Assembly: GCF_000231055.2 (NCBI RefSeq)
Contig: NZ_CM001466.1
Span: 1,356,900-1,420,899, forward strand
Length of the DNA: 64,000 nucleotides
Reading direction: 5' to 3'
From: Saccharomonospora azurea NA-128
GTDB lineage: Bacteria; Actinomycetota; Actinomycetes; Mycobacteriales; Pseudonocardiaceae
Shown here: positions 26,857-40,307 of the stretch, in pieces
Layout of the letters: each line of letters begins with the position of its first letter
How positions within the stretch are numbered: position 1 is the first letter of the stretch
Notes under the pieces: model-generated
What the model was told of the DNA's origin: nothing
Seen by the model: the letters and a program-made list of their open reading frames with translations, nothing else
The model's database searches: none
Translations under genes and position numbers: made by a program

Positions 26857-27444
26857 ATGACGACCATCGCTCTCAAGAACGTTCTGGCCAAGGCGGGGCT
26901 CAAGGTGGACCCCTCCGAGTTCTTGGCGCTGGTCGAGGACGCGGCCAAGCGCCTGTCCCCGCCGAGCCCCAACCCCGCGCACTACTTCTCCGCCGAACAA
27001 CGGGCGGCGCTGCAGGACGTCGGGCTCGACCTCTCGCCCGCCACCGACGACGACCAGGACGCGCGCGCACGGACCGTGGCCGCCCACGCCGTGCTCGCCG
27101 ACTCCGCCCTCACCGTCGGGGAAGCGGCGTCGCTGCTGGGAGTCGACGACAGCCGCATCCGCCACAGGCTCAAGGAAGGCCGGCTCACCGGCTGGAAGGC
27201 GCAGGGCGGCTGGCGTCTGCCCGCGTGGCAGTTCACGCCCAGCGGCGTGCTGCCCGGCCTGGACGTCGTGCTGCGCTCGGTCCCCGAGGACCAGCCCGCT
27301 CTGGTCGTCGCCGCGTTCATGAGCACACCGCAGACCGAACTGGTGATCAACGGCAGACCGGCCACTCCGAGACAGTGGCTGCTCGCGGGCGGCGACCCCG
27401 AGTACGTGGCCGAGCTGGCCTCCGTCCTCGGCACGCCCGTCTGA
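26857..27444 (+). CDS. HTH antitoxin of a RES-type toxin-antitoxin pair
   Basis: The 195-residue protein has an N-terminal helical region, a central excisionase-like helix-turn-helix (LTVGEAASLLGVDDSRIRHR then LKEGRLTGW, about residues 88-120), and a C-terminal module (PALVVAAFMSTPQTELVING then GDPEYVAELASVLG) resembling the DUF2384/Xre toxin-binding domain. It lies 30 bp upstream of a RES-domain gene. This is the same arrangement as Rv3188-Rv3189 in M. tuberculosis. It likely neutralises the toxin and represses its own promoter. Confidence 0.75.
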   Translation: MTTIALKNVLAKAGLKVDPSEFLALVEDAAKRLSPPSPNPAHYFSAEQRAALQDVGLDLSPATDDDQDARARTVAAHAVLADSALTVGEAASLLGVDDSRIRHRLKEGRLTGWKAQGGWRLPAWQFTPSGVLPGLDVVLRSVPEDQPALVVAAFMSTPQTELVINGRPATPRQWLLAGGDPEYVAELASVLGTPV

Positions 27445-27474
27445 CCCGGGACCCGGATCGGTTAGTCACAGTTC

Positions 27475-28128
27475 ATGGCAAGACTGCCCCGGCCGCCGTC
27501 GCGGGCCGTACTGGTCAACGCGCTCCGCCCTGCCGAAGACATCGTCGCCGTCCACCCCAACACCCGGCTCGTGCGGGTCTACACCGCCCACGGGCGGCAC
27601 CCGCAGCAGTGGGACACGTTCCGCTACACGGGCCCGCTGCCCCACGGCCGGTTCGACCCGCAGCAGCCGCGGCACGGGGAGATGGTCACCGACCCGCACA
27701 ACGGGGTGCTGTACTTCGGCCTGTCGGTGCGGACGAGTGTGGCCGAGGTCTACCAGACGACGTCGACCGTCGATCGCAAGACGCGGGGGCCGCACCTCGT
27801 GGTCGTCCGCCCCGCACGCACGTTGCGGCTTCTGGACCTGTGTGGCCTGTGGCCGACCCGGGTCGGAGCCTCGCAGGAGATCTCCAGCGGCCCGAAGAAG
27901 ATCACCCAGGCCTGGGCTCGGGCCATCCGCTCGGCCTACCGAGACCTCGACGGCGTCTGGTACCGCTCGTCGATGGACGCGGGCGAGCCCGCGGTCTGCC
28001 TGTGGGACCCGCCCGCCGGAGGCGCGCTGCCCTCCGTGCCCGACGTCCTGCTCCCCCTCGACCACCCGGGACTGGACGTGCCGTTGTCCCGGGTGTGCGA
28101 GGAGCTGAACTACGTGCTGGTCAACTGA
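27475..28128 (+). CDS. RES-domain toxin (NAD+-degrading family)
   Basis: RES-domain toxins such as M. tuberculosis MbcT destroy NAD+ by phosphorolysis or hydrolysis. The 217-residue protein has the family's conserved residues in order: Arg in RLVRVYTAHG, Tyr in NGVLYFGLSVRTSVAEVYQ (with the Glu of AEVYQ) and Ser in GVWYRSSMD. It is preceded by a matching HTH antitoxin. Its last 8 bases overlap the end of the convergent peptidase gene. Toxicity is inferred from family membership only. Confidence 0.82.
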   Translation: MARLPRPPSRAVLVNALRPAEDIVAVHPNTRLVRVYTAHGRHPQQWDTFRYTGPLPHGRFDPQQPRHGEMVTDPHNGVLYFGLSVRTSVAEVYQTTSTVDRKTRGPHLVVVRPARTLRLLDLCGLWPTRVGASQEISSGPKKITQAWARAIRSAYRDLDGVWYRSSMDAGEPAVCLWDPPAGGALPSVPDVLLPLDHPGLDVPLSRVCEELNYVLVN

Positions 28129-30064
28129 CCGGGAGGTGCCGCTGCCACCAGTCCAGCACCGCGTCGAACCGCTGGATTCGGTGGCGAGGCCGACCGGAGC
28201 GCGTCAGTTCGTGCCCCTCACCGGGGAACAGGAGCAGCTCCGTCTCGCACCCGGCCTTCTTGACCGCGACGAACATCCGCTGCGCCTGTTCGAGAGGGCA
28301 GCGCCAGTCCTGCTCGGAATGCACGACCGCGAACGGGATGCGGATGCGATCGGCGTAGGTGAGCGGACTGCGTCGGCGCTGCTCCTCCGGGTCGTCGCCC
28401 ACGTAGGCGCCGGAGAAGTGCCAGCCGATGTCCGAGCTGCCGGTGAACGAGTCCCACGCGTTGACGGCGCGCTCGCTCCACGCGGCGCGGAACCGGTGCC
28501 CGTGGTGGGCGGCGAGCCATCCGGTCATGAAACCGCCGTAGGACCCGCCCATCACGCCCACGCGGTCGGCGTCCGCGTCCGGCCTGTCCAGGGCGGCGTC
28601 GAGCAGGGCCAGCACGTCGTCGGCGTCCACCGTGCCGAGCGCGCCCACGATCGCGCGGGCGTGCGACTCGCCGTATCCGGCGGAGCCGCGGGGGTTGGGG
28701 AGCACGACAAGGTACCCGGCCGAGGCGTAGACCTGGGCTTCGTCGAACAGTCCCCAGTCGTACTGGGCGAACGGGCCGCCGTGCACCACGAGCAGCACGG
28801 GATGCGGACCGTCGCCCTCCGGCTTCACGACCCAACCGTGCACGGGGTAGCCGTCGGGCGCCGTGGCGGTGACTTCCTCGACCGGCCTGATCCCGGCCTC
28901 CCGGAGCGGGGCGGAGAAGTCCGTGAGCGTGCGGCTGGAGCCGGGTTCGAGGAGTACGACCTCACCCAGGTCGGCCGGCCCGGCCTGCACGACCGCGATC
29001 CGGTCACCGTCGACGGCGAAGGACCGCACGGCGGCCCGTTCCCCCGCCACGAGCGGCAGGGTGTCCAACGTGGCGTCGGCCGCGTCGCGGGCAACGCCGC
29101 GCAACTCGACGGCTCCGCGATGGCGGACGGCCACCAGCACGTCGTCGTCACGGGGAACCGGCGGCCCGGCGGAGGCGTCGCAGCCGACCGTCTCGGCGTC
29201 GGTGAGGCGGCGCGGGGTCGTCGGCTCCTGCAGCGAGGTCGCCCAGAGGCCGGTGTTGCGGGCGACGGCGTGCAGACCGTCGAACTCGGTGCCGTAGAAG
29301 TAGACCGTGCCGTCGGAGGCGATCACGGGCGCGGTCGCGCCGCCCGGGCAGCGCACGAGGAGTTCCGGCCCGTCGCCGTCCTCGATGGGGATCAGGTAGA
29401 GGTCGTCGTGCAGCGTCTCCTGCGCGTCCCAGTCCCGGGGCGCGACGACGAGCACGCCGGTGGAGTCCGGAATCCACGCCGGGTCGCTGACACTCGCCGT
29501 GGCGTCGGTCAGGGGCGCGAGGTCGTCCGTGCCCAGGGGCCCGTCGGCCTCCACGTCGACGACGAAGAGCCGTCGCGGCCGGTCGCGCGTGAAGCCCTCG
29601 CCGTCGAGGCGGTAGTCGAAGCGGGTGATCCGGCGCGGGCGTTCGGCCTCGGGGCGAGGCGCGTTCTCGCCGTCGGCGGCCGTGCCGTAGCGGCCCTGTT
29701 CCGGAACGCGCGCGGTGAAGGCGATGCGGCGGGAGTCCGGGGCCCACACCGGCGCTCCGGCGCCCAGCGGAAGATCGGTGAGCCGGCGCGATTCACCGCC
29801 GTCCGCGGGCATCACGTGCAGTTGCGGGGAGTCCGAGCCGGTCGCGCGCAGGAACGCCACCCACCGACCGTCCGGGGAGATCGAGGGGGCGCTGTCCCGC
29901 TCACCGTGGGTCCACGGCGCGGCCCCGCCCGGCCCGACGCGGACGAGGGAGCTGCGGTAGGTGTCGGTGCCCGGATCGGGGCGAGCCACCGCGGTCAGCA
30001 GCAGCTCGCCCCGCAACGTCGGACGACCAGGAACGGCCATGCGGTCGAGATCTGTGGGACGCAT
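28121..30064 (-). CDS. S9-family prolyl oligopeptidase-like serine peptidase
   Basis: The 647-residue cytoplasmic peptidase or acylaminoacyl-peptidase-like protein has an N-terminal seven-bladed beta-propeller (repeats such as SISPDGRWVAFLR and VWAPDSRRIAFTAR) and a C-terminal alpha/beta hydrolase. The nucleophile is in GVMGGSYGGFMTGW, the acid in VVHSEQDWRCP and the His in FPGEGHELTRSGRPRHR. A TAGAGT -10-like hexamer sits 8 bases before the ATG. It lies 41 bp downstream of the TerC gene. Confidence 0.93.
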   Translation of the reverse strand: MRPTDLDRMAVPGRPTLRGELLLTAVARPDPGTDTYRSSLVRVGPGGAAPWTHGERDSAPSISPDGRWVAFLRATGSDSPQLHVMPADGGESRRLTDLPLGAGAPVWAPDSRRIAFTARVPEQGRYGTAADGENAPRPEAERPRRITRFDYRLDGEGFTRDRPRRLFVVDVEADGPLGTDDLAPLTDATASVSDPAWIPDSTGVLVVAPRDWDAQETLHDDLYLIPIEDGDGPELLVRCPGGATAPVIASDGTVYFYGTEFDGLHAVARNTGLWATSLQEPTTPRRLTDAETVGCDASAGPPVPRDDDVLVAVRHRGAVELRGVARDAADATLDTLPLVAGERAAVRSFAVDGDRIAVVQAGPADLGEVVLLEPGSSRTLTDFSAPLREAGIRPVEEVTATAPDGYPVHGWVVKPEGDGPHPVLLVVHGGPFAQYDWGLFDEAQVYASAGYLVVLPNPRGSAGYGESHARAIVGALGTVDADDVLALLDAALDRPDADADRVGVMGGSYGGFMTGWLAAHHGHRFRAAWSERAVNAWDSFTGSSDIGWHFSGAYVGDDPEEQRRRSPLTYADRIRIPFAVVHSEQDWRCPLEQAQRMFVAVKKAGCETELLLFPGEGHELTRSGRPRHRIQRFDAVLDWWQRHLPVS

Positions 30065-30105
30065 GGACCGACACTCTAATCCAACTCGTTAGCGAAGGTA
30101 ACGGT

Positions 30106-31122
30106 TCACCCGTCGCGCGACGGCTCCCGCGTCTCCTCCTCGGGCGCGTCGACGTCGAGCTTCAGCTTGCTCGTCACACTCGGGTCCCGCTTGGCCTTCC
30201 GGAGGCTCGCGACGGTCGTAATGGTCAGGACCGCAACGATCACGCCGAGCGACGTCCAGTTGTTGATCTCCAGCCAGGCCGGCGTGACGTCGTACTCGTG
30301 CAGCGCGTGCAGCACCAGCTTCACCCCGATGAAGCCGAGGATCACCGACAGGCCGTAGGACAGGTAGACGAGCTTGGCGACCAGTCCGCCGAGCAGGAAG
30401 TAGAGCTGGCGCAGACCCATGAGCGCGAACGCGTTGGCCGTGAACACGAGGTACGCATCCTGTGTGATGCCGAAGATCGCCGGGATCGAGTCGACGGCGA
30501 ACAGCAGGTCCGCGCTGCCGATCGCGACGATCACCACGAACATCGGCGTGAGGTACCGCTTGCCGTCCTGCTTGACCGACATCTTGTGGCCGACGTAGTC
30601 CGGCGTGACCGGGAAGAGCTTGCGCACCAACCGGGTCATCGCGTTCTCGTTGTACTCGTCGTCCTCGTCCTTCTCCCGCACCATGTTGATCGCAGTGAAG
30701 ATCAGGAAGGCACCGAAGACGAAGAAGACCCACACGAACTTCGCGATCAGCGCGGCGCCGACCGCGATGAACGCCGCGCGCATCACCAGCGCCAGCAGGA
30801 TGCCGATCAGCAACACGCGGTGCTGGTGGATCGACGGCACCCGGAACGACGCCATGATCACCATGAAGATGAACAGGTTGTCGACCGACAGCGAGTACTC
30901 GGTGATGTAGCCCGTGAAGAACTCGACGCCCGGGTCGTGCCCCGCCAGGACCCACACCCCGATGCCGAAGAGCACGGCGCAGGACACGTAGAAGATCACC
31001 CAGCGAGCGGCTTCACCGGTGGTGACCTTGTGCGGCTTACGGTCGACGATCACCAGGTCGAGGGCGATGAGGAGGAGAAGGCCTCCGACCGTCGCGAACC
31101 ACACCCATACGGGCACGTTCAT
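30106..31122 (-). CDS. TerC/Alx-family integral membrane metal exporter
   Basis: Members of this family export Mn2+ (MntX/Alx/YkoY) or are linked to tellurite resistance. The 338-residue protein has about nine TM segments and the two acidic membrane motifs YSLSVDNLFIFMV and LLFAVDSIPAIFG. The ATG at 31122 is chosen because GGAGG lies 9 bases upstream, whereas a TTG at 31131 abuts it. The mRNA leader contains a Mn2+-type riboswitch, which supports a manganese-export role. Confidence 0.93.
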   Translation of the reverse strand: MNVPVWVWFATVGGLLLLIALDLVIVDRKPHKVTTGEAARWVIFYVSCAVLFGIGVWVLAGHDPGVEFFTGYITEYSLSVDNLFIFMVIMASFRVPSIHQHRVLLIGILLALVMRAAFIAVGAALIAKFVWVFFVFGAFLIFTAINMVREKDEDDEYNENAMTRLVRKLFPVTPDYVGHKMSVKQDGKRYLTPMFVVIVAIGSADLLFAVDSIPAIFGITQDAYLVFTANAFALMGLRQLYFLLGGLVAKLVYLSYGLSVILGFIGVKLVLHALHEYDVTPAWLEINNWTSLGVIVAVLTITTVASLRKAKRDPSVTSKLKLDVDAPEEETREPSRDG

Positions 31123-31130
31123 GTATGCCA

Positions 31131-31166
31131 ACCTCCGGTCAGCGCGTAGTGGCCAATACCGGAGGT
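31131..31166 (-). promoter_or_regulatory. Expression platform: Shine-Dalgarno sequestering helix of the TerC riboswitch
   Basis: On the minus strand ACCTCCGGT (31166-31158) is perfectly complementary to ACCGGAGGT (31139-31131), which contains the GGAGG ribosome site of the TerC gene. The same CCTCC can instead pair with GGAGG at 31259-31255 to close riboswitch helix P1. This gives two mutually exclusive structures. Confidence 0.7.
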
Positions 31167-31262
31167 CTCTTCCACCGGCTCGTGTGCCGGCCGACGGCGC
31201 CGGGTGTCAAGCGAAGACAGCCGTGTTGACGACACCGCCGCGAAGGAATACTCCCCTCCACG
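31161..31262 (-). ncRNA. yybP-ykoY (manganese) riboswitch
   Basis: The minus-strand leader of the TerC gene contains GGGGAGTA (31256-31249), the invariant loop of this riboswitch class. It is followed by GGCGGTGTCGTCAACACG, matching the second conserved segment, then GC-rich helices and GAGACCTCC closing P1 at 31161. Family members bind Mn2+ and switch on exporter genes. Boundaries are estimated from the P1 pairing. Confidence 0.82.
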
Positions 31263-31433
31263 AACGCCCACCATCTTCTCGGCTGTGACCGTGGATGACC
31301 AGTGGTGGTCGGCAGAGTCACCGGCGCGGAGCACGTAAGATCGATCACATGCGGCGAACACGGTGCGCCTTCGCGACACCTCCGACCGTGACCCGACGAG
31401 AACCTGCGGGAAACGCCCAATAGTGTTGCAAAC

Positions 31434-34312
<2,879 letters not shown>

Positions 34313-34316
<4 letters not shown>

Positions 34317-35263
34317 GCAAGGCCGAGAAGCCCGACACCCTGGCGTCCGCGGGTGTGCACACCGACCCGGCCGCGCTGGACGAGCTCAGCGCGGCCGGCT
34401 CCCCGAGCACCGAGGTGGGCCGCGACGGTGGCGTGGTGGGTTACCGGCCCGGCCGGACGTTGCGGCTGGGAGTGGAGCTGCGGCGGCAGTTGCGCAGGCG
34501 CCGCACGCAGCTGGTGCTCGCGCTCGTGGCCCTGCTGCCGATCATCCTGGTGATCGCCTTCGAGATCGGTGACGCCAACCCGAACCGCAGGTCGGGCGCG
34601 TTCATCGATCTCGCCACGGCCAGCGCGCCCAACTTCGTCGTCGTGGCGATGCTGGTCTCGGGCTCGTTCCTCCTGCCGATGATCGTCGCCCTGTACTTCG
34701 GCGACACCATCGCCAGCGAGGCGTCCTGGTCGAGCATGAAGTACCTGCTGGCCATCCCGGTACCGCGACATCGGTTGCTGCGGCAGAAGGCCGTCGCCTC
34801 GGCGTTGCTGTCGGCGCTGACGCTCGCGCTGCTGCCGTTGGTGGCGCTCGTGGTGGGCGTCGTGTGGTACGGCGCCGGCAACGCGATCAGTCCCACGGGC
34901 GACTCCGTGTCGTTCGGCGCGAGCGTGGTCGCGATCGCGCTCGGCACGGTCTACATCATCATCCAACTGTCCTGGGTGGCCGCGCTCGGCCTGCTGCTGA
35001 GCGTGTCCACCGACACGCCGCTCGGCGCGGTGGGCGGCACGGTCCTCGTGTCGATCCTCTCGCAGATCCTCGACCAGATCACCGCCCTCGGCGACCTGCG
35101 CGACTACCTCCCCACGCACTTCTCCTTCGCGTGGATGGAGCTGATCGCCACGGACGTCGACTGGACGAACATGGCCGGCGGTGTGCTCTCGGCGGTGCTG
35201 TACGCGGCGGTGTTCGGCCTGCTCGCGGCCCGCCGCTTCGCGACCAAGGACATCACCAGCTGA
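34313..35263 (+). CDS. ABC transporter permease paired with the hydrolase-ATPase fusion
   Basis: This 316-residue ABC-2-type permease has a long hydrophilic N-terminal stretch (about 60 residues) and six hydrophobic segments, including LVLALVALLPIILVIAFEIG and VVVAMLVSGSFLLPMIVALY. It starts within the stop of the fusion gene (ATGA), so the two are made together. It is the only permease near the fused ATPase, and homodimeric export is likely. Substrate is unknown. Confidence 0.88.
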
Positions 35264-35268
35264 CCCCC

Positions 35269-35313
35269 GCCGGGTGCCCGCACCGAGCCGTACTCGGCAG
35301 GCGGGCACCCGGC
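35269..35313 (+). terminator. Strong terminator after the hydrolase-ABC operon
   Basis: GCCGGGTGCCCGC (35269-35281) pairs with GCGGGCACCCGGC (35301-35313), 13 bp, enclosing a smaller CCGAG/CTCGG stem. It starts 5 bases after the permease stop. Confidence 0.7.
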
Positions 35314-35427
35314 GGCGCCGACCACCGGCGAGCGCCGCAGCACGGATGGCAGGGACGTCGGCGACGCGTGACAATGGCAGGACGCCAGCTTCTCGTCGTC
35401 CTGTCCCGCACGCACCGAGGGGTCCGT

Positions 35428-35808
35428 ATGGCTCGACCGGTTCACTTCGAGATCCACGCCACCGATCCGGAACGCGCGATCACCTTCTACACCACGGTGT
35501 TCGAGTGGTCGTTCGAACGCTCCGGAACGGACCCCTACTGGCTGATCACGACCGGCGAAGGATCCGGCATCGACGGCGGTCTCGCCCAACGCGAGGGGCC
35601 GATGCCTGATCCCGACGCCAGTGTGAACGCCTTTCCGCTGACCATGGAGGTCTCCGACCTCGACCTGCTGACCCGCGAGGTGGAGCAGGCCGGCGGGAAC
35701 GTCGTCATCGCGAAGCGGCCCATCCCGGAGGTCGGGTGGATCACGTACTGCCGTGATCCCGAGGGGAACCTCTTCGGCATGCTGCAGCCCGATCCCAGCG
35801 CCGAGTGA
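35428..35808 (+). CDS. VOC (glyoxalase/bleomycin-resistance-like) family protein
   Basis: The 126-residue protein has two beta-alpha-beta-beta-beta units: VHFEIHATDPERAITFYTTV and, in the second half, PLTMEVSDLDLLTREVEQAG then YCRDPEGNLFGMLQPD. These are typical of VOC proteins that bind or modify small molecules. Metal ligands of true glyoxalase I are only partly conserved. The ATG at 35428 is preceded by CGAGGGG. It is convergent with uvrB. Confidence 0.85.
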   Translation: MARPVHFEIHATDPERAITFYTTVFEWSFERSGTDPYWLITTGEGSGIDGGLAQREGPMPDPDASVNAFPLTMEVSDLDLLTREVEQAGGNVVIAKRPIPEVGWITYCRDPEGNLFGMLQPDPSAE

Positions 35809-35823
35809 GGACGGTCCCGGCGC

Positions 35824-37983
<2,160 letters not shown>

Positions 37984-37990
37984 GTCATCC

Positions 37991-38013
37991 AGGGTAGACA
38001 CCCGTACCGACAA
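37991..38013 (-). promoter_or_regulatory. PafBC-type (RecA-NDp) DNA-damage promoter of uvrB
   Basis: The minus strand reads TTGTCGGTA, then eight bases, then TACCCT. The LexA-independent mycobacterial DNA-damage consensus is TTGTCRGTG-N8-TANNNT, so 8 of 9 upstream positions and the -10 match with exact spacing. The GTG of uvrB lies 7 bases after the -10, so the transcript is leaderless. Confidence 0.75.
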
Positions 38014-38030
38014 TCCGGCCCTGGAAGTCG

Positions 38031-38306
38031 TCAGCTCGCGGCTCGGAGAACGTCGACGTCCCGACCGCGCAGTCCGTTGGCGACCACCGACAGACAGTGA
38101 ACACAGGGCATGCCGCGCACCGACGGCAGCCACTCGGACTCCCCGCGCCGGAGCACCGCACCGCACAGCGCGCGGAGGAAGTCGGGTACGCCGTCGAAGT
38201 CGGGAACCGGAACCACATGGCAGACCCGTTGTGACTCCCCGACGACGCCCCTCCGCAATCGAGCCAACACCACAGCGTCGTTCGGTTCACACAGTGCGGA
38301 CCCCAT
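38031..38306 (-). CDS. Small conserved-looking protein with paired cysteines, function unknown
   Basis: This is a 91-residue protein beginning [20 protein letters not shown]. It has a mid-section [21 protein letters not shown] and a C-terminal [16 protein letters not shown] (CxxC). The four cysteines could bind a metal. TACACT ends 7 bases before the ATG at 38306, a leaderless promoter arrangement that supports it being a real gene. It lies between uvrB and the PucR regulator on the same strand. I do not recognise a named family. Confidence 0.6.
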   Translation of the reverse strand: MGSALCEPNDAVVLARLRRGVVGESQRVCHVVPVPDFDGVPDFLRALCGAVLRRGESEWLPSVRGMPCVHCLSVVANGLRGRDVDVLRAAS

Positions 38307-38402
38307 GCGGCTGAGTGTAACTCTCGTCACCTGCGCTCTCTTCGTGTCGAGCGACCAAAAGACAGCGGACTTCGCTGGTTCGCCGGACCGAAAACCGGCC
38401 TT

Positions 38403-39662
38403 CTACGGCCGTGTCAGCACGGCACCGCCGAGCCGGTCGCACAGCTTGAGAGCGAGCTCGACGTCGAGGCGCCGTTCCGCGAGCGGTACCGCGAGCAGGT
38501 CCTCCGCCTTGCGCACGCGGTACTGCACGGAGTTCTTGTGCATGGCCAGCAACCCGGCCGCCGCGGTGTAACTACTGCCCGTGGCCAGGAACACCCGCAA
38601 CGTCGTCCGCAGCCGCTCGGACTGCGGGTCGTCCACCGCCAGGGGCCCGAGCACGTACTCCACCCACGTGCGCGCGGACGGCAGGTCGGACGTCATGAGC
38701 GCGACCGCGCCGACGTCCGCGAACGCCAGCACGCGGGCACTCTCCTTCCCCGCCGCGAGCGACAGTGCCTGCACGCGCAGCGCCTGCCGATGCGTGCTCC
38801 GGAAACCGTCCAGGCCGTGCGCCGGATCGCCCAACGCCACGCGGACCTGGTCGTCCAGCTCGGACACCTGCCGTTCCACCTCGGCAACGTCGAGCGCCGA
38901 CGACGACAGCGGAAGCCACACCCACGCGGTCAGCTCGTCGTGTGGCACGAACAGCGGATCGCCGCCCCCGCTCGTCGCCCAACGCCCCAACCGGTGGGCG
39001 AGGATCTCCAGTCCCGACAACGGGTCGCCCGAGTCCGCGTGTTCCGGGTACCACGCGACCAGCCCGACGTGGTCGCCGCGCAACCGGTAGCCCAGCGCCG
39101 CCTCGCTCGCCCCGATGTCGGCGACCTCGCCGTCGAGCACCGCCCGGACCCGGGTGGCACGCACGGCGCTGCGGTTGAGCAGCCAGCGTCCGCGCTCCTC
39201 CTCGTAGGCCGCCATCACCTGCCGGGTCACCCGGTCGATGAACCGGAACGTCGTGCTGACCGCGTGTCGCAGCGAGCGTCCGAGTTGTTCGGCGTCGGGG
39301 ATCCGGGACGTTCCCTCCTCCAGCGCCTTCTCCAGAACCGCCGCCTGGCCGAGGTAGTAGGCCCTGATCAGGTCGATGACGGGCGTCCCGCGTTGGGCGA
39401 GTCGCCGTGCGTACTCCACGGCCGCCGCGGGCGCCTCGACCCGTTCCGGGTCCATGTCGCGCTGGAAGATCTGCAGAGCGGTGTCGATGTTGGCGAACAC
39501 GCTGGCCGCCAGCAGGCTCACCATGCTCTCGTCGTCGTGCACAAGGTGCGGTAGCTCCCGCTCGTAGAGGGCGATGAGCGTCGCGGTCAACTCGTCCGCG
39601 CGATCGGTCAGCGCGGTCGCGACCTGCGCGAGCCACGTGCCGACGTCGACCTGCTGTTGCAC
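38403..39662 (-). CDS. PucR/CdaR-family transcriptional regulator
   Basis: The protein of about 419 residues has an N-terminal helical sensor region (ADELTATLIALYERELPHLV), a degenerate GGDEF-like middle domain, and the C-terminal PucR-type HTH: LRTTLRVFLATGSSYTAAAG followed by LLAMHKNSVQYRVRKAEDLL. TAGAGT lies 6 bases before the GTG at 39662; a second GTG at 39668 is possible. The target is unknown; nothing adjacent obviously belongs to purine or sugar-acid catabolism. Confidence 0.85.
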   Translation of the reverse strand: MQQQVDVGTWLAQVATALTDRADELTATLIALYERELPHLVHDDESMVSLLAASVFANIDTALQIFQRDMDPERVEAPAAAVEYARRLAQRGTPVIDLIRAYYLGQAAVLEKALEEGTSRIPDAEQLGRSLRHAVSTTFRFIDRVTRQVMAAYEEERGRWLLNRSAVRATRVRAVLDGEVADIGASEAALGYRLRGDHVGLVAWYPEHADSGDPLSGLEILAHRLGRWATSGGGDPLFVPHDELTAWVWLPLSSSALDVAEVERQVSELDDQVRVALGDPAHGLDGFRSTHRQALRVQALSLAAGKESARVLAFADVGAVALMTSDLPSARTWVEYVLGPLAVDDPQSERLRTTLRVFLATGSSYTAAAGLLAMHKNSVQYRVRKAEDLLAVPLAERRLDVELALKLCDRLGGAVLTRP

Positions 39663-39721
39663 GCCCACACTCTAGACGTGATCTGGATCGCGGTCCGGGA
39701 AATGGTCCAGGATGTGCGGAT

Positions 39722-40249
39722 ATGGGCGCACATCCGCCGAAGCGTGAACGTTTCGACCTGGCCGGCAACGTCAACGTCGACCCCAAGGGCATCAGTAGGG
39801 CCGTGGACGAGTACCGGGTCACGGAGTACGGCCTCTACCTGGCGCGGCCCACGCCAGGACGAGCCCAGTTCCACTACGTGGAGTCCTGGGTGCTGCCCGC
39901 GCTGGGACTGCGCGTGACCGACTTCTGGTTCAACCCCGGCCACGAACGCGACCAGGACTTCTACGTGGACGTCGTGTCGGTGGAGGTGCACGACGACGAG
40001 TGGGTGACCACCGATTTGTACCTCGATCTGTCGGTGCGCACCGGTCGGTCGGTGACGGTGTTGGACACCGACGAACTGCTCGAGGCGACCACGAGCGGCC
40101 TGATCTCCGTGGGCACCGCGCGGGATGCGCTGGAGCGCACGTACCGCACCGTCGACGCGCTGGCGGCCCACGACTACGACCTGCCCCGCTGGCTCGCGAG
40201 CATCGGGATGCCGACGAGGTGGCGGAGACGGCATCCACCGATCGGTTGA
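39722..40249 (+). CDS. DUF402 domain protein (putative nucleotide phosphohydrolase fold)
   Basis: This 175-residue protein has the DUF402 pattern DFWFNPGHERDQDFYVDVVS, followed by TTDLYLDLSVRTGRSVTVLDTDELLEA with the clustered Asp residues used for metal binding. Characterised relatives hydrolyse nucleoside di/triphosphates (Ntdp) or act in fosfomycin synthesis (FomD). It is divergent from the PucR regulator and followed after 58 bp by an ABC exporter; a functional link is not evident. Confidence 0.78.
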   Translation: MGAHPPKRERFDLAGNVNVDPKGISRAVDEYRVTEYGLYLARPTPGRAQFHYVESWVLPALGLRVTDFWFNPGHERDQDFYVDVVSVEVHDDEWVTTDLYLDLSVRTGRSVTVLDTDELLEATTSGLISVGTARDALERTYRTVDALAAHDYDLPRWLASIGMPTRWRRRHPPIG

Positions 40250-40307
40250 TCCGGGGAGGAGACCTCCGGTCGATTCGGACGCCGGTCTCTCCGGACATTC
40301 TCGGTAC

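Noticed and set aside
27225-28358. A 377-codon frame overlapping the antitoxin and toxin genes
   Set aside because: Out of frame with both; Arg/Pro/Ala-rich shadow translation.
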